A stretch of 64,000 bases of DNA from Amaranthus tricolor (Eukaryota > Streptophyta > Magnoliopsida > Caryophyllales > Amaranthaceae), in the NCBI RefSeq assembly GCF_026212465.1, contig NC_080052.1:16875846-16939845 (forward strand), given 5' to 3'. Positions 10,640-21,847 of the stretch are shown here, piece after piece. Numbering within the stretch: position 1 is the stretch's first letter; each line of letters opens with the position of its first letter. The notes beneath the pieces are model-generated. The model was not told the DNA's origin. It worked only from the letters and a program-made list of their open reading frames with translations, and did not search any database. The position numbers and the translations under genes were made by a program.

Positions 10640-13380
10640 TATATATATAACAGTACATCAACAGGCAATGCAACATGGTGCGATGGCCACCTTGGAGAGA
10701 CAGACCCCGACGAGACAAACCACAGACGATGCAGCCGTCAGCGGGTGGATCATGGGACTTTTAGAGTTTATAGTATGTTAGAGTTTCCTTTTTGCAAATG
10801 AGGCTAAGGGTTAGGGAGAGAAGCAATGGATGAAATCTAGTTAATGTGACGAAACTCAATAGCCTAAATTCACCAACCAAACTCAAGATAAAGTCTGCAA
10901 AATCAACAATGGAAGATGATGCAGTTCAGAAGAATAATGCAGTTGTTGTGAGCACATCAGGAATTAGGTTTAATATGACAAGAACTAACTCATAAGAAAA
11001 TTAAAAAAACCACTAACCTTTGTCCTTAAACAGATTAAGAAGGGCCTAGAAGAAGTAATCAAGAAACAAACTAATTTTCAATTTCCATAGCCTAATTAGC
11101 AACATATCAAAACTCCCAAAAAATCAGTTCATAAGACCATAACACGAGAGGAAGAAAAAAAGGAGGTCTTTTGAAAAATTGAATAAAAATCTACAAATAT
11201 TTGTGACAAATGGTCTCTTTGAGGGACCATTTTTAATTAGGTTGGCTCATTATATATTTTTTTAAAATATTGTAAATATGCATTAAGAATGATGTAAGTC
11301 GACATTTAAGATATTAAAAGTAGGCAAGTAAGTAAGCATTAAGGATAATATAAGTAGACATTAAAAATACGGTAAGTATGCATTAATCTTTAATGAGCTG
11401 AGCTTAAGATACGTCTCTTAAAGAGACGGTCTTTCAAAAGACTAGCTAATAAAAATAAACTGTCCTTCACAATATTCTAAAAATAAGCTTCTAAAAATAA
11501 GCTTCTAAAAATTTTAATTTATAAAATAAGTGTCTTTCTGTCCAAGCCTATAAGATAAGGGTAATGAAAATTTTCATGATTTGTATCATGTAATTCCCAG
11601 GGTAATGAAAGTTTGATTATACAAGAAAGTTTTTTCTTCACTATTTTTCATTGCTATCTAATATTACATGTTTAAATGGCAATATATTAAAATAACTTAT
11701 ATGAAAGAAAATAATATTGTTGAAAGAGTATAAATATGGCCATTAAACTTGTCAAGAGATATTTTTACTAAAATTACACTAACTTTCCATTATCATTCTC
11801 ACCATTTAGTACCGATTACCAAACGGGTTGTTAAGGTCATAATTGATACCATTCCAAGTTTTTAAAATAGCTTAATTAACAAGTTTAGCTCAGTTTATTA
11901 CAAATTATTGATGTAATCTTTTTATGTTAGTGTTTGGTTAATAGTAGGTGTAAATATTTGTTATCATGAATCAATAATCTACAAAATTAGTTGATTACAT
12001 CAATTGCTAAAATCTATTCTACAAATTTGTTATTTTGAGTGATACATTTAGAGTTTCTACATCCATAATATAGTATGACATTCAATAAATTTATGAATTC
12101 TTAGTACACAATTTTATTTCAAATGAATTTTTAAAACAAATTTATTGTTTTGAATTCATCAAAAAAAAAAAAAAAAAAAACCAACTTAAATCATTAATTA
12201 AGCAATGGGCATTTGACCCCCTTGCGAAAAAACAAATGACTAGTAGCAGGATCAATGCCAACATTAATATCCAAGAAAGATTCAGTTCCAAGTATAGATA
12301 GTTTGGAATTATCTTCCCGATAAATCACCAAACACTCCAAATTAACGTTAGGCATCTTATGTCACATTCTTTCAGTAGCAAATTCAAAAAAAATCAGGGT
12401 CATATGCAAGACACTGGACTGATGACCATAACCATATTATTTAGCATTAATAGCATATACAAATGTCATTATAGCCTAAAGGGACATTTATTAAGCCTCA
12501 ATTGTTATTTTATTATGTTACTAAAGGGGTCAATAAATACCACTAAAACTTTAAGTAACATAGCGACATTTCCTTTAATGTTGCAATAGACGAAAATGAC
12601 ATTTACAGATACCATTAAAAACCAAATAAAATACAATTATATATATATGTCACTAAAAATTAGTGACATTTTCACTAAATATATATATTAAAAATTGATT
12701 TGTTGCAAGTTCATTTGCTACGGTATACGTATACCCATCAAAAAGATAGAAATCCAATTGGCTCTTTCATGATTAATTACATGATAATTACAAATTATCT
12801 CACTACAAATAATAGTCTTTGTAATTTTACTTTCTTTCTCAAATTTTAAATTTCAGTTTGAATTACTCAATCTTTTTTTTTCTTCTCAAATATATTATAT
12901 TTTTGGTTTCATACTTATCTACAAATTACTGTCAATCTACTTAATTAAATATATTTATTCGATATCGATTCATATTGGTACGTATTTTTCAAACTAAATA
13001 TCAATTTTTATAATATTTATAAATGCATAACTAAAGTAATTTAATTTTTAAGTTTTAATTAAGATGTACCTAATGTAAACAGCAAGAACAAAAGAGAAAA
13101 GAGAAAGAATGTGAAAAATCCATTGACTAATTTGCATTAAAATATATTTCAAAATATTTAGAATTACCAATTGTGAAAATTTGAAAATTTTAACTAAGGA
13201 TCAACGATCAAAAAAAAAATAGCAAGTGCAAATATATGCAATTACTTTAGCAATAATGCCAAATATTACTTTTTATCGTATAACCAACGAAATCTCGTTA
13301 GATTTGTGTTAATATATATATTTTTTATCGTATATTTTTTATAATTTATTATAACGTGTATTTAGAGATATTGAGACTAA
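10640..13380. other. Intergenic, repeat-rich, no gene seen
   Basis: Contains a small GC-rich patch (10650-10740), a MITE-like element (11166-11442), a short tandem repeat (11480-11520), an A18-20 tract near 12163 and AT-rich sequence with ATATAT runs. No coding segment of a known family was recognised; the 12359-12589 ORF has no recognisable features. Confidence 0.5.
11166..11442. repeat. MITE-like element
   Basis: Ends in the inverted pair GTCTTTTGAAA and TTTCAAAAGAC. Both ends also carry inner GGTCTCTTTGAGGGACC and GTCTCTTAAAGAGACGGTC motifs, so the whole can fold back. 277 bp, non-coding. A target duplication is not obvious, so the exact edges are provisional. Confidence 0.5.
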
Positions 13381-13389
13381 AAAATTACT

Positions 13390-13620
13390 TTAAAAACTAC
13401 GAAAAAGTAAATGAAAAAAAAGGAAGTAGAAATTAATAAAAGAACATAACATACCTATATTCCCCATCATCATAATGGAATTATTAAAACTACATCCAAA
13501 TTTGAAATCAACAATCTGTTCTTTTCCTTGAGTGCCAAAAGAAAGTAACTCGGTAGCCATAACCCCCATCAGCATAATCTCCAATTCACATTTATCTCCA
13601 TATGAGTGACAACCTACTAA
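13390..13620 (-). pseudogene. Aspartic protease (pepsin A1 / nepenthesin-like) fragment
   Basis: Read leftwards, 13610-13430 encodes SYGDK...GVMATELLSFGTQ followed by IVDFKFGCSFNN. Plant nepenthesin-like proteases have the same layout, SYGDgs..G.LatEtftFg...v..v.FGC.hnN. Neither catalytic Asp motif nor the rest of the protein is present. The fragment starts about 90 bases from a Met-tRNA-type primer site (13697-13709, minus strand) next to an apparent LTR start, so it may be a host gene piece carried in a retroelement. Confidence 0.5.
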
Positions 13621-13696
13621 TAAATAATTATCTCATATAATATTGTTTGTAATAATAGATGTGGCAGCCATTATAGAATCACAGGAAGGACCAAGA

Positions 13697-13812
13697 GTAT
13701 CTGATACCATGTAAGACTATAAGAACTATAGAAGAATATAAGAATTTGAGAAAAAGTTATATTATCATTTATACAGAAGGATGCAATTTATACTAGTAGT
13801 GATTACAAGGTA
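13697..13812 (-). mobile_element. Primer-binding site and truncated LTR, interrupted by CACTA
   Basis: The complement of GTATCTGATACCA (13697-13709) is TGGTATCAGATAC, a Met-tRNA-type primer site. TGTAAGACTATAAG follows immediately at 13710, as expected for the edge of a minus-oriented LTR. After about 100 bases the sequence gives way to the CACTA end at 13813; no continuation was found on its far side. Confidence 0.5.
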
Positions 13813-14375
13813 CACTAGTGGAAAAAAGTATCTGCTGCGTGATATTTACTGCGGTTTTTAGCAAACGCAGCATTAAATAGCATAAAATAATTAGAAAAAA
13901 AAATAAAGATCAAATGCTGCGGTTCCAGGTTGCCCGCAACAATTAACAAAATATATGCTCCGATTTAATGTAGCCCGCAGCAAATAAGTGGGTATATGTT
14001 GCGGTTCCTTTGAGCCCGCAGCAAATAAGTATGTTTAATTTTTTTTTTTTTAAAATGCGCCTCTATAGTCTTCTTGAATACATATTAGCTTAAACCCACG
14101 AAAAATCCTCTACTATACTGCTTCTTGTTCACTGTTGTATTCTCCTAAACCCATGAAAAATCTGCTGCTTCTTCATCGTTCTTCGCATACATTCTTGATC
14201 ATCTTCTTCGTTCTTCGTTCTTCGTTGTTCTTATTCAATCCACGAAAAATCTCCCATTGTTGTCTTCTTCAAGTTCTCAAACCCATGAAATTTGGGCTTA
14301 GTTCTTGTTCTTCTTCAAGGTATAATTTTTTAAGCTTATTTTTAGTTGTTCAAGCTTCATTGTGTTTTAGGGCTT

Positions 14376-14411
<36 letters not shown>

Positions 14412-14870
14412 GGATTTTTTTTTTTCATTGTATAGGTTACACAACCCAAAATCCACGAAAATTCAAGGTATAATTTTCATTTTGATTTTGGTTGTTATTT
14501 TTATGTGTTTATATACTTGATGTTATAATTAGTTTGTTGATTATTTTTTAAGTTTTATATTTTTTTAAGTTCTTCAAGTTCTTAATTTAAGTTCTTTAAA
14601 TTGTTTAATTTTTAAGTTTTACATTTTTTTTAAGTTGTTGTTATAATTAGTTGTTAATTATTTTGATATGTGTGCTTTGTTTACTTATGCATGTAGTTTG
14701 TTAATTAATTATATAGGTAGTTTACTTATGTATATATGTAATCTAATTAATTATGTATGTAGTTTAATTATGTATGCAGTTTACTTATGCATGAATAATC
14801 ACAATATTTTAATAATATATATATATTTTGTTAATTAATTAAAATATACATAATTTGAATAATTTAATTA
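13813..14870 (+). mobile_element. CACTA element 5' portion (copy 1)
   Basis: Begins CACTAGTGGAAAAAAGTATC. The next 200 bp contain short palindromic motifs of the form TGCTGCGG...CCCGCAGCA, repeated several times. It then has a 5'-leader-like stretch rich in CTTCTTCTTC ending CTTCAAG|GTATAATTTTT, a likely splice donor, also present in copy 2. The homology to copy 2 fades after a 29-base T run (14379-14407), and no transposase follows, so the copy is truncated at an uncertain point near 14.5-14.9 kb. Confidence 0.7.
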
Positions 14871-15960
14871 TCAGCACGAAAATCGTTCCCCATTTGCGTT
14901 ACAAAGTCTTGTCTTTAATACTTATAATTGATTGTTTAATTGTATGGATTTTCACTAAATCAAGTGTTCACTTATTTACAAAATTCAATTAAAACTATAA
15001 AACAAACCTTTATCCTTTAAGTGTGCGTGGTAAGTTTAATATTTAATTTTGTCGATTTCTCCTAATCTCTTTCTTCTTTTTTTCGTTTTTTTTTTCATTT
15101 GTTAAATGATAATTTCATTCCTAATTTGATAATTCATTATTACTAAGCTTTTTTTTTTTTCCGGTTACTCTCTTCCTTTAACTATATTGCTTTTATTTGT
15201 TAGACTTAAATTTTAAAAAATATAAATTTATGGTTGTATATTAAAAAAAAAATTGCAGAAAATCTCGAAGAGGCAAAGCCCCTACCCGCCCAAACTAAGT
15301 TTCGCCTATGACTGAAATTGTAGTATATAAAAAGGTGTTTCAAAATCCATAAACTTAAATTTTTAAAATGATTAATGTATTAAAAAATTCATATATTAGA
15401 CGAGTTCTATATTAATAAAATGTATTGGAAGATTAGATCGAGTCCTCAATTAATTTCTAAAAGACAATTTTTGTCCACCTCCACTTCCACCTCCAACTCC
15501 AACCAATAAAGCAGAATACAAACTTGTGAGGGCGCCTAGCAAAGCCATGCTGCATGCGACATACACGCTTCCAATATTAATCACTCATGAAACTTCCCAC
15601 TCAATTAATCTTATGTTTGATTTATTCTGAGTATTTTATCATTAGCTTTATGTATGTTTTTTGGATTTTTATAAAATCAAGGGAAGACTTATCCCTTGAC
15701 CTTGACCCACGAAAATTTCATTTTACTTTCTTATAATTTCTTACTAAATTCATAAACATTAAAATATGAGTAGAATTAAGAATGTTTGAATTACTTGACT
15801 AATCCTCCTCGTATTTTTCTTATTCCATAAAGAGATCAAGATTCAACTATGCTTAATTTTGCATAGAGGTTTTTATGGTGGGTTGGGTGTTGGTGAATCT
15901 GTTTACCTATAAAATTTATCTGTAAGTCTAAAATTTTATAAGTCTACTTGCTTTAACGAG
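14870..15960. other. AT-rich intergenic sequence between two CACTA ends
   Basis: No gene or element with clear ends seen. Contains long T/A tracts and a short GC-richer patch at 15254-15310 that looks like a fragment of a dispersed repeat. Confidence 0.4.
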
Positions 15961-17650
15961 CACTAGTGGAAAAATACGTATCTGTTGCTAATCATTTACT
16001 GCGGTTTTTAATATACGCAGCAATAAATAGGAAAAACAATTAGAAAAAAAATAAATTCAACAAATGCTGCGGTTTTCCAGCAGCCCGCAGCAAATAACAT
16101 CAATTGATGCGGTTTTCCAGCAGCCCGCAGCAAATAACAAAAAAGGAATTCATCAATTGTTGCAGTATGTTCTTCGCCCGTAGCAGATAACAAAAAAAAT
16201 TCATCAATTGCTGCGGTTTGTTCTTTGCCCGCAACATTAACCTCTTCAAAAACCTGCCATTTAACGTTAAAACATGCAGTTCATTCTGTTTCATTGTTCA
16301 AAAACACGACTATTGCATTCTCCTTCAAAACCCTCTTCAAAAACCTCCTGACTGTTTCTTGGGGATTACTGTGTTCTTCTTCATAAACGCTCTTGAAGTG
16401 CAAGCCCTTGAAATCTTTACGTACAACAACTTCTTGCATATTACTGTGTTCATCTTCATAAACTTGCATACTACTGTTCTTCTTCAAAAACGCACGTCAA
16501 ATTCATCTTTATTGTTCTAAAAAAAGTCACTGCTCTTCTTCTTCTTCTATTGTTCTTCGAAATCCCACTGCTACTAGTCACTACTCTTCTTCTTCTTATG
16601 TTGTTCTTCGAAGACCCACAAATTTACCCACCCACGAATTTCCTTCTTCATCTTCATAGACCCACAAAATTTCAACCCATTGTTGATTCTCCTTGTTTTA
16701 ATCTACTACATTTCAACCCACCATTGTTGCTTTTCCTTCAAAAACCCACGAAACCCACGAAATTAGGACAAAGTCTTCTTCTTCTTCAAGGTATAAATTT
16801 TTCAATCTTTATTTAAGTTCTTCAAGTTTAGCTTCATTGTGTTTTATTGATTTAGTTTTTTAATACTAATTTTGATTTTGTTTTTCATTGTAGGTTAGAT
16901 AATCTAATTGTAGAAAAAAAAATTATCAGATCTAATTACCAAGGTATGTACTTGAATATTTGAATGTGAATAATTTACTTATGTATGTACATGAATATTT
17001 GAATGTGAATAATTTTAATCAATTAGGAGTTTTAGGGTAGATTGAATGTGAATAATTTACTTATGTATGTAGTTGTATATTATTAGTTTTTTATTATTTT
17101 GATTTATGTGTATTTGATTAAAGAAAATGGCTTTTTTTTTGGTTATATATGTTTTGTCATTAAAATATGTTTTTGGTTATATAGGGTTAAATAGGGTTAA
17201 GTATATATGTTAAAAGTTGTGTATTAATTTTATTTTGAATTAATTAACCACACTAATTAGGATGACAAAAGATCGTTCTTGGATGTATGGAAGCATTGAA
17301 TCGTCGGAATTTATTGATGGCGTATTAGAATTTGGTAGTATTGCGGTTGAACATCAAGTTAGGACGGGGTGGAGTTGGTTTTTATTGCCCATGTGTCACT
17401 TGTGGCAATGTATCAAAGGTAGATAGTGTTGATATCCTTAGGGAGCACATACTTCGACGTGGGTTTAGGCCTCAATATCATGTTTGGGTTTGGCATGGTG
17501 AGGAGGGAGTTTACAAAGAGAAAAGTGTTGTTGAGGACGTCAATAATGTGGTTGATGTCAATGAGGATGTAGTAGATCATTTTGATGGGTATGAGACAAA
17601 TGAAGAGAATGTCTATGAGGATGTGGATCGTGTTGATATGTCGTGGAGTC
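15961..17650 (+). mobile_element. CACTA element 5' portion (copy 2)
   Basis: Begins CACTAGTGGAAAAATACGTATC and carries the same TGCTGCGGTTTTCCAGCAGC...CCCGCAGCA palindromes as copy 1 (16066-16236). After them come the pyrimidine-rich leader, the splice donor CTTCAAG|GTATAAATTTT at about 16790, and the transposase start at 17262. It is cut off near 17650, where sequence of an unrelated minus-strand retroelement begins. The 3' end is not in the window. Confidence 0.75.
17262..17650 (+). pseudogene. CACTA transposase N-terminus (transposase-associated domain)
   Basis: ATG at 17262 opens MTKDRSWMYG...FIDGVLEF, the typical start of the plant transposase-associated domain. The downstream half, in another frame (17370-17520), reads GFYCPCVTCGN...ILREHILRRGFRP, then YHVWVWHGEE, including its conserved cysteine and histidine residues. 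A frameshift between about 17335 and 17375 separates the halves. The acidic stretch that follows ends YEDVDRVDM, close to where CACTA homology stops. Not functional as it stands. Confidence 0.8.
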
Positions 17651-17862
17651 TTAGAAGGGTAATATGCCGCGGCATAAATATGTCTCAAAGCAGAGTAATA
17701 AATCACGTGAGCAACTGACGACGCGGCTTGGACTTTCGCTCAGAATATTTCCGCGTCTTCGATTTAATCATGACGCGAACTGATAGTCCGCATCTTCAAC
17801 TATACATTCAATATGAAAATCCTTCCATACTTATAATATCTCAAAAATGGTAGGGAGCACCT

Positions 17863-18960
17863 GGGGGTCTGACTTATCTATATCGCGGATCGATAAGATT
17901 GCTTCGAAAGATTGGAAGTTGCTCATATGACGCTAAGGAGGATGACGCGGCCTTGTTGTATTCCGCGGCTATCTTGAATGACGCGGAATAAGGATTCGCC
18001 AGATTTATAAGTCGGACGGTAGAATGGGTAATCTCCATACTTAGAATTTTTTATATTTCCTTTGGAGTGTAATTTAGGGTCCGACTTATCGACTCTACGA
18101 CGTCAATAAGAAATTTGATAACTTAGAGAAATTATCAATATTTTCACACTTTGGGTGTCCGACTTATCAACATCGGGGAACGACAAAAATACTCGCAATT
18201 TTTCTTCGTCTTAACAAGCCCCTTATTCTTCTATAACGCGGAATGAGCACAAAGGTCCGTGTCTTCGATCATACGGAAATATGAGAATTCTCCCACACTT
18301 AGAATTTTTGCACCATAATTGGGGGCATTTGGGAGTCCGACTTATCGACTCTACGGACACCTTCCACAATGAGTACGGATTTATTGGAACTTTGAAAAAT
18401 TGGAAGCTGATCATGTAGGGGTTTGTAACGAAGAGGAGGATGACGCGGCTTCATTTTTATTCCGCGGCTATCACGAGTGACGCGGCAAAAGATCCGCCAC
18501 ATCTATAAGTCAGATGGTAGAATGAACAATCCTCATCATACTTAGATGTTTCCCAACGTTTTTACCTTTTTGGGGTCTAAATTAGGGTCCGACTTATCGA
18601 CCCTCTGGCTTCATGAGGAAGCCTGATAACTTAGAGAAATTATCGACATATTCACACACCTTGGGAGTCCGACTTATCGACTCCCCCAAAACATTCAAGT
18701 GTCTAGGTATTTAGAAAAATTATCGATATTCCCCCTCTCATTGGGGGTCCGACTTGTCGATGACACGGATATCTTCCACAATAATTTTTCATGCCTTATA
18801 GGAATTGTAGGACAACACTAAGGCAAGTGAACTCAGCTATATAGAACATTGTCGCGTAATAAATAATACCTGCATAGACTTATTGCGGAATCTTCATAAC
18901 TTAGAAAAATTGCGAGAAAGTTGGTTATATATAGAGTCCGACTTATAGACTCTGCAGACA
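17863..18960 (-). repeat. Array of hairpins with constant loop and covarying stems
   Basis: Eight copies of (T/C)CGACTTATC-type sequence occur, with loop starts near 17870, 18082, 18160, 18338, 18590, 18670, 18750 and 18939. Several are spaced 78-80 bp apart. In the best copies the flanks pair: AGGGTC/GACCCT (18584-18604), GGGAGTC/GACTCCC (18663-18685), AGAGTC/GACTCT (18933-18953) and GAGTC/GACTC (18333-18351), all around a nine-base CGACTTAT(C/A) loop. Stem bases change in a compensating way while the loop stays nearly fixed. Embedded GATAACTTAGAGAAATTATC segments can form a second small hairpin. A larger, roughly 500-bp imperfect repeat (GACGCGGC...TTCCGCGGCTATC at 17943 and 18442) underlies the array. 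Confidence 0.75.
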
Positions 18961-19432
18961 CAACCAATATTCTCGAAGTGCTATAGCCACCACGGCTCCT
19001 TCGTGATATCTTCCGCAAGTTTTAAAGATTCAATTCAGAAGTCTTAACTACTTTTTGCATTTGTCGGGCAGTTCGTGGAAAATGGAATACTTCCGCGGAT
19101 GTGTGGTGAACGCTTCCGTTAGCAAATGAATTCAAGACTAGAAAACGATTCATAGATGTCGCTGATTTCTGCCGAGTTTATAGAAAACGATGATTTTAAC
19201 AAGATTTGCAATAAGGAAGTTTAGTGGGCGTCTGATACTTGATAACTTAAGGCTGTGTAAACGGATGTCGAGTACGTCCGACAACTTTACATTTTGAAGA
19301 CTAGATAATTTCGAGAATGTAGAATATAACACCGAATAATTGGAAATATTGGAATTTGACGTTGAATGATGAATGAATTATTGAAACTTCTACTATATTG
19401 AAATTGAAATTGTGACGGAAAAACGATTGTAA

Positions 19433-19513
19433 CTGATGAATGAGAGCTATTGTCTAATTTGACTAAAACTGCTGTTAGTGGAAATTGAGACTGATGAATG
19501 AGGGCTATTGTCC
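19433..19513. repeat. Short direct duplication near the end of the protease frame
   Basis: ACTGATGAATGAGAGCTATT and ACTGATGAATGAGGGCTATT lie about 58 bp apart. They mark the border between the protease pseudogene and the non-coding repeat region. Confidence 0.6.
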
Positions 19514-20060
19514 ATCTATACTCATGAGGGAAGGAGACTTTTCTCCCCTTCCTCTTTTAGAAGGGATGACGGAAGTTCCTCGTTTCAAGGTGTTGATGAG
19601 GCATTGGCGGGCCATTACCTGGTCTCCCTTGAGGATGCCCACTTGTCCGTCGTCCTGCTCAAACTGTAACAAGAGTTGGTGAGGGAAGATTGCCGCTTTG
19701 ATCTTGTTGATGAGTGGGAGTCCCATGATGGCGTTGTAGGGGAACGCCAGATCTACCACCGTGAATCGCACGGGCATTGTTCTGCTTCCGCTTCTTTCCC
19801 TTACTCGCACAGGGAGTATGATTGTTCCCATTGGAATGACCTGGTTTCCTCCAAACCCAATCAAAGGTTTATCAAGGGGTTGCAGGTGCTTTTCTTCGAA
19901 TTTCATTTTTTTTTAAGCATTCCATCGTTATAAGATCGGCTGTGCTTCCGGTATCCACCAATACTCGCCTCACCATCATTTGCCCAATCTTGATGGTAAC
20001 CACTAAAGGATCAGTGTGTGGTTGTTGCAACGGTTGGGAAGTAGTGGCATCAAATCTCAT
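19505..20060 (-). pseudogene. Retropepsin (gag-pro protease) of the Tat-like element
   Basis: Encodes a retroviral-type aspartic protease. The first part reads DPLVVTIKIGQ, then RRVLVDTGSTADLI with an intact DTGS catalytic motif. The second part, in another frame after a ten-base A run (complement of T run near 19905), reads LIGFGGNQVIPMG and AFPYNAIMGLPLINKI, the typical flap and second conserved G-rich region. Slippage in the A run splits the gene. It overlaps the end of gag in a different frame. No RT follows. Confidence 0.8.
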
Positions 20061-21812
20061 GATCGGCCCACTTGAGGTGGTTTTTGGGGTCCTTTGAACA
20101 GAGTATGGACGCTGTCTTTCGCGGCGCGGATTGTAGGATATTCCTCGGTGTAGCCGCTGAAAATCATATTGATGGTTCCTTGTGTGTTGGAAGTTTCGCG
20201 CCTAGCCTTGTTTCTTTTCTGGTTCCAAGGCCTTCTTTCCGCGTCACCTCTCGTGCCATAGTCTTTTCGATTGATGAACCTTGATAGCTCCCCCTCGTCG
20301 GCTAGCTGATGTAGGATACGCTTGAGTTCGCGACATTGGGCCAAAGTGTGGCCGTGTTCTTTATGGTAATCACACCACAGATTGTAGTTGCGTCGATCAG
20401 AGGGGGTGGTAGTAGGAGGTGGAGTTGGCAACTGATCCCGGATGGCGAAGAATATGTCCTTCCTGTTCCGGTTGAACAGCGGATCGTTACCTCCATCTGG
20501 TAGATTTCGCGTTCTGGACTCCCCTTCAGCGACATATATGTGTCTGGATCGTGGAGGCCCCATATCTGACGGAGGTTCTGGACGACGCGGCAAGTAGTTT
20601 CTATCCCTCCTTGATGAATGTTCCTCTCTGCTCCTTGAGGAATGATTGGAGGATATTGGATCCTTTTTTTCTGACCTTCGTTTTTTGGGGTCATGTGCCT
20701 GACATATCTCGGAAGCCGTGACGTAGCTTTGGCACTGCTTCATGGCCTCCGCGTATGTCTTCACTTGACTCTCGACCAACTGGAACTTGAGCCTTTGAGC
20801 CTTCATTCCGTTGATTAGGGCGTTTAAGGCGACTGATTCTTCCAAATCCGTTACCTCCAGTACTGCCTCGTGGAATTTACTCAGATACGATGATATGGAT
20901 TCCCCTTCCAGTTGCGTTATGCTAAGCAAATGGAAGTTTGATTTCTCCTGCCTTCTGGATGCCACAAAGTGACCTAGGAATTTGCTCTCTAATTGGGCAA
21001 AGGTGTGGATACTTCTCCTTGGAAGAGAGGTGTACCACGTCAAGGCTACTCCTGTGAGAGTAGTTGGGAAGAATTTGCACCATAATGCTGGGTTGGTGGT
21101 GTACAGCAACATCAAGTTTTTGTATGCCATCAAGTGTTCCTTGGGGCAGGATGTTCCATCGAAGGCCGCCATATTTGGGATCTTTATTTTTCCGGGGTTG
21201 GGAGTATTCAGTATCTCCGGAGCCAACGGAGAGATTATTGGCATAAGATCTTCGGGGAGGCTACTCATGCCGGTCTCATTCCGCGGCATTATGACGGGGC
21301 TGGTGGGATGGCTAGATCCCGTGAGTTGCGCTTTCTTCCTTTCTTCCCTCCTTTTGTCCACCAATGATTGAACACTTTCGAACGCCCTCTGCTTCTTGTT
21401 TTCCAGGTAAGTACGGGCATCTCGAGAGGCGGTTTTGGATTCGTCATCTCGCAGGTCTGTTTTGCTGAGGCTCGGGTAGGTTCTAGATCTCTCCCGCCTC
21501 TTCTTATTGCGTCTAGTGGGAAGTCCTCGAGTTCCCATCCTGAGATTCATGAGACTTCGGTATCTCCTGCTGGGGTTCGATTCGTTCCCGCAAGTTTTTT
21601 ATTTGATCCGCTATATCTTCTAATACTCGTTGTTGAGTAGGGGCATTATTTATGACGACGCGGAGTTGTTCAGAGAAAGCAGCCGTGAGGTTCCGCGCTA
21701 GCATGTCCAGATCACGGCGAGTCATGCCTTGATTATTAGCGTGACCTGCAGAAGTGTCTGTATCTGTGCTATGCACGGTGGCGGTTTGAGTCGGATTTTT
21801 CTTAGGAGCCAT
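20057..21812 (-). pseudogene. Tat-like gag polyprotein, one frameshift
   Basis: ATG at 21812, 19 bases beyond the primer-site region, opens MAPKKNPTQ and runs 99 codons to 21513. A frameshift near 21525-21560 moves to the 20057-21550 frame (about 490 codons). The second part holds the retrotransposon-gag core (KIPNMAAFDGTSCPKEHLMA, LTWYTSLPRRSIHTFAQL), arginine-rich basic stretches and a nucleocapsid-like CDYHKEHGHTLAQC near its C-terminus, then a MIFSGYTEE segment of the kind that precedes protease in Tat elements. Apart from the frameshift it is remarkably open. GC content and codon use differ from the surrounding AT-rich DNA. Confidence 0.82.
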
Positions 21813-21829
21813 GACTTCTTATCCTTTCC

Positions 21830-21847
21830 CCACAGACGGCGCCAAAC
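21830..21847 (-). promoter_or_regulatory. Primer-binding site of the Tat-like element
   Basis: Minus strand reads GTTTGGCGCCGTCTGTGG immediately after the LTR end (AAACA at 21848). The TGGCGCCGTCTGTGG sequence is a common position-equivalent motif of plant Tat/Ogre-type elements; I did not identify the matching tRNA. Confidence 0.65.

Noticed and set aside
17863..18960. Regularly spaced similar repeats resembling a CRISPR array
   Set aside because: The setting is a plant LTR retroelement. Repeat units are imperfect with uneven spacing, and the conserved part is a hairpin inside a longer diverged repeat; no cas genes.
20072..21640. Several plus-strand ORFs of 60-130 codons
   Set aside because: They are complementary-strand shadows of the GC-richer gag frame and share no known domains.
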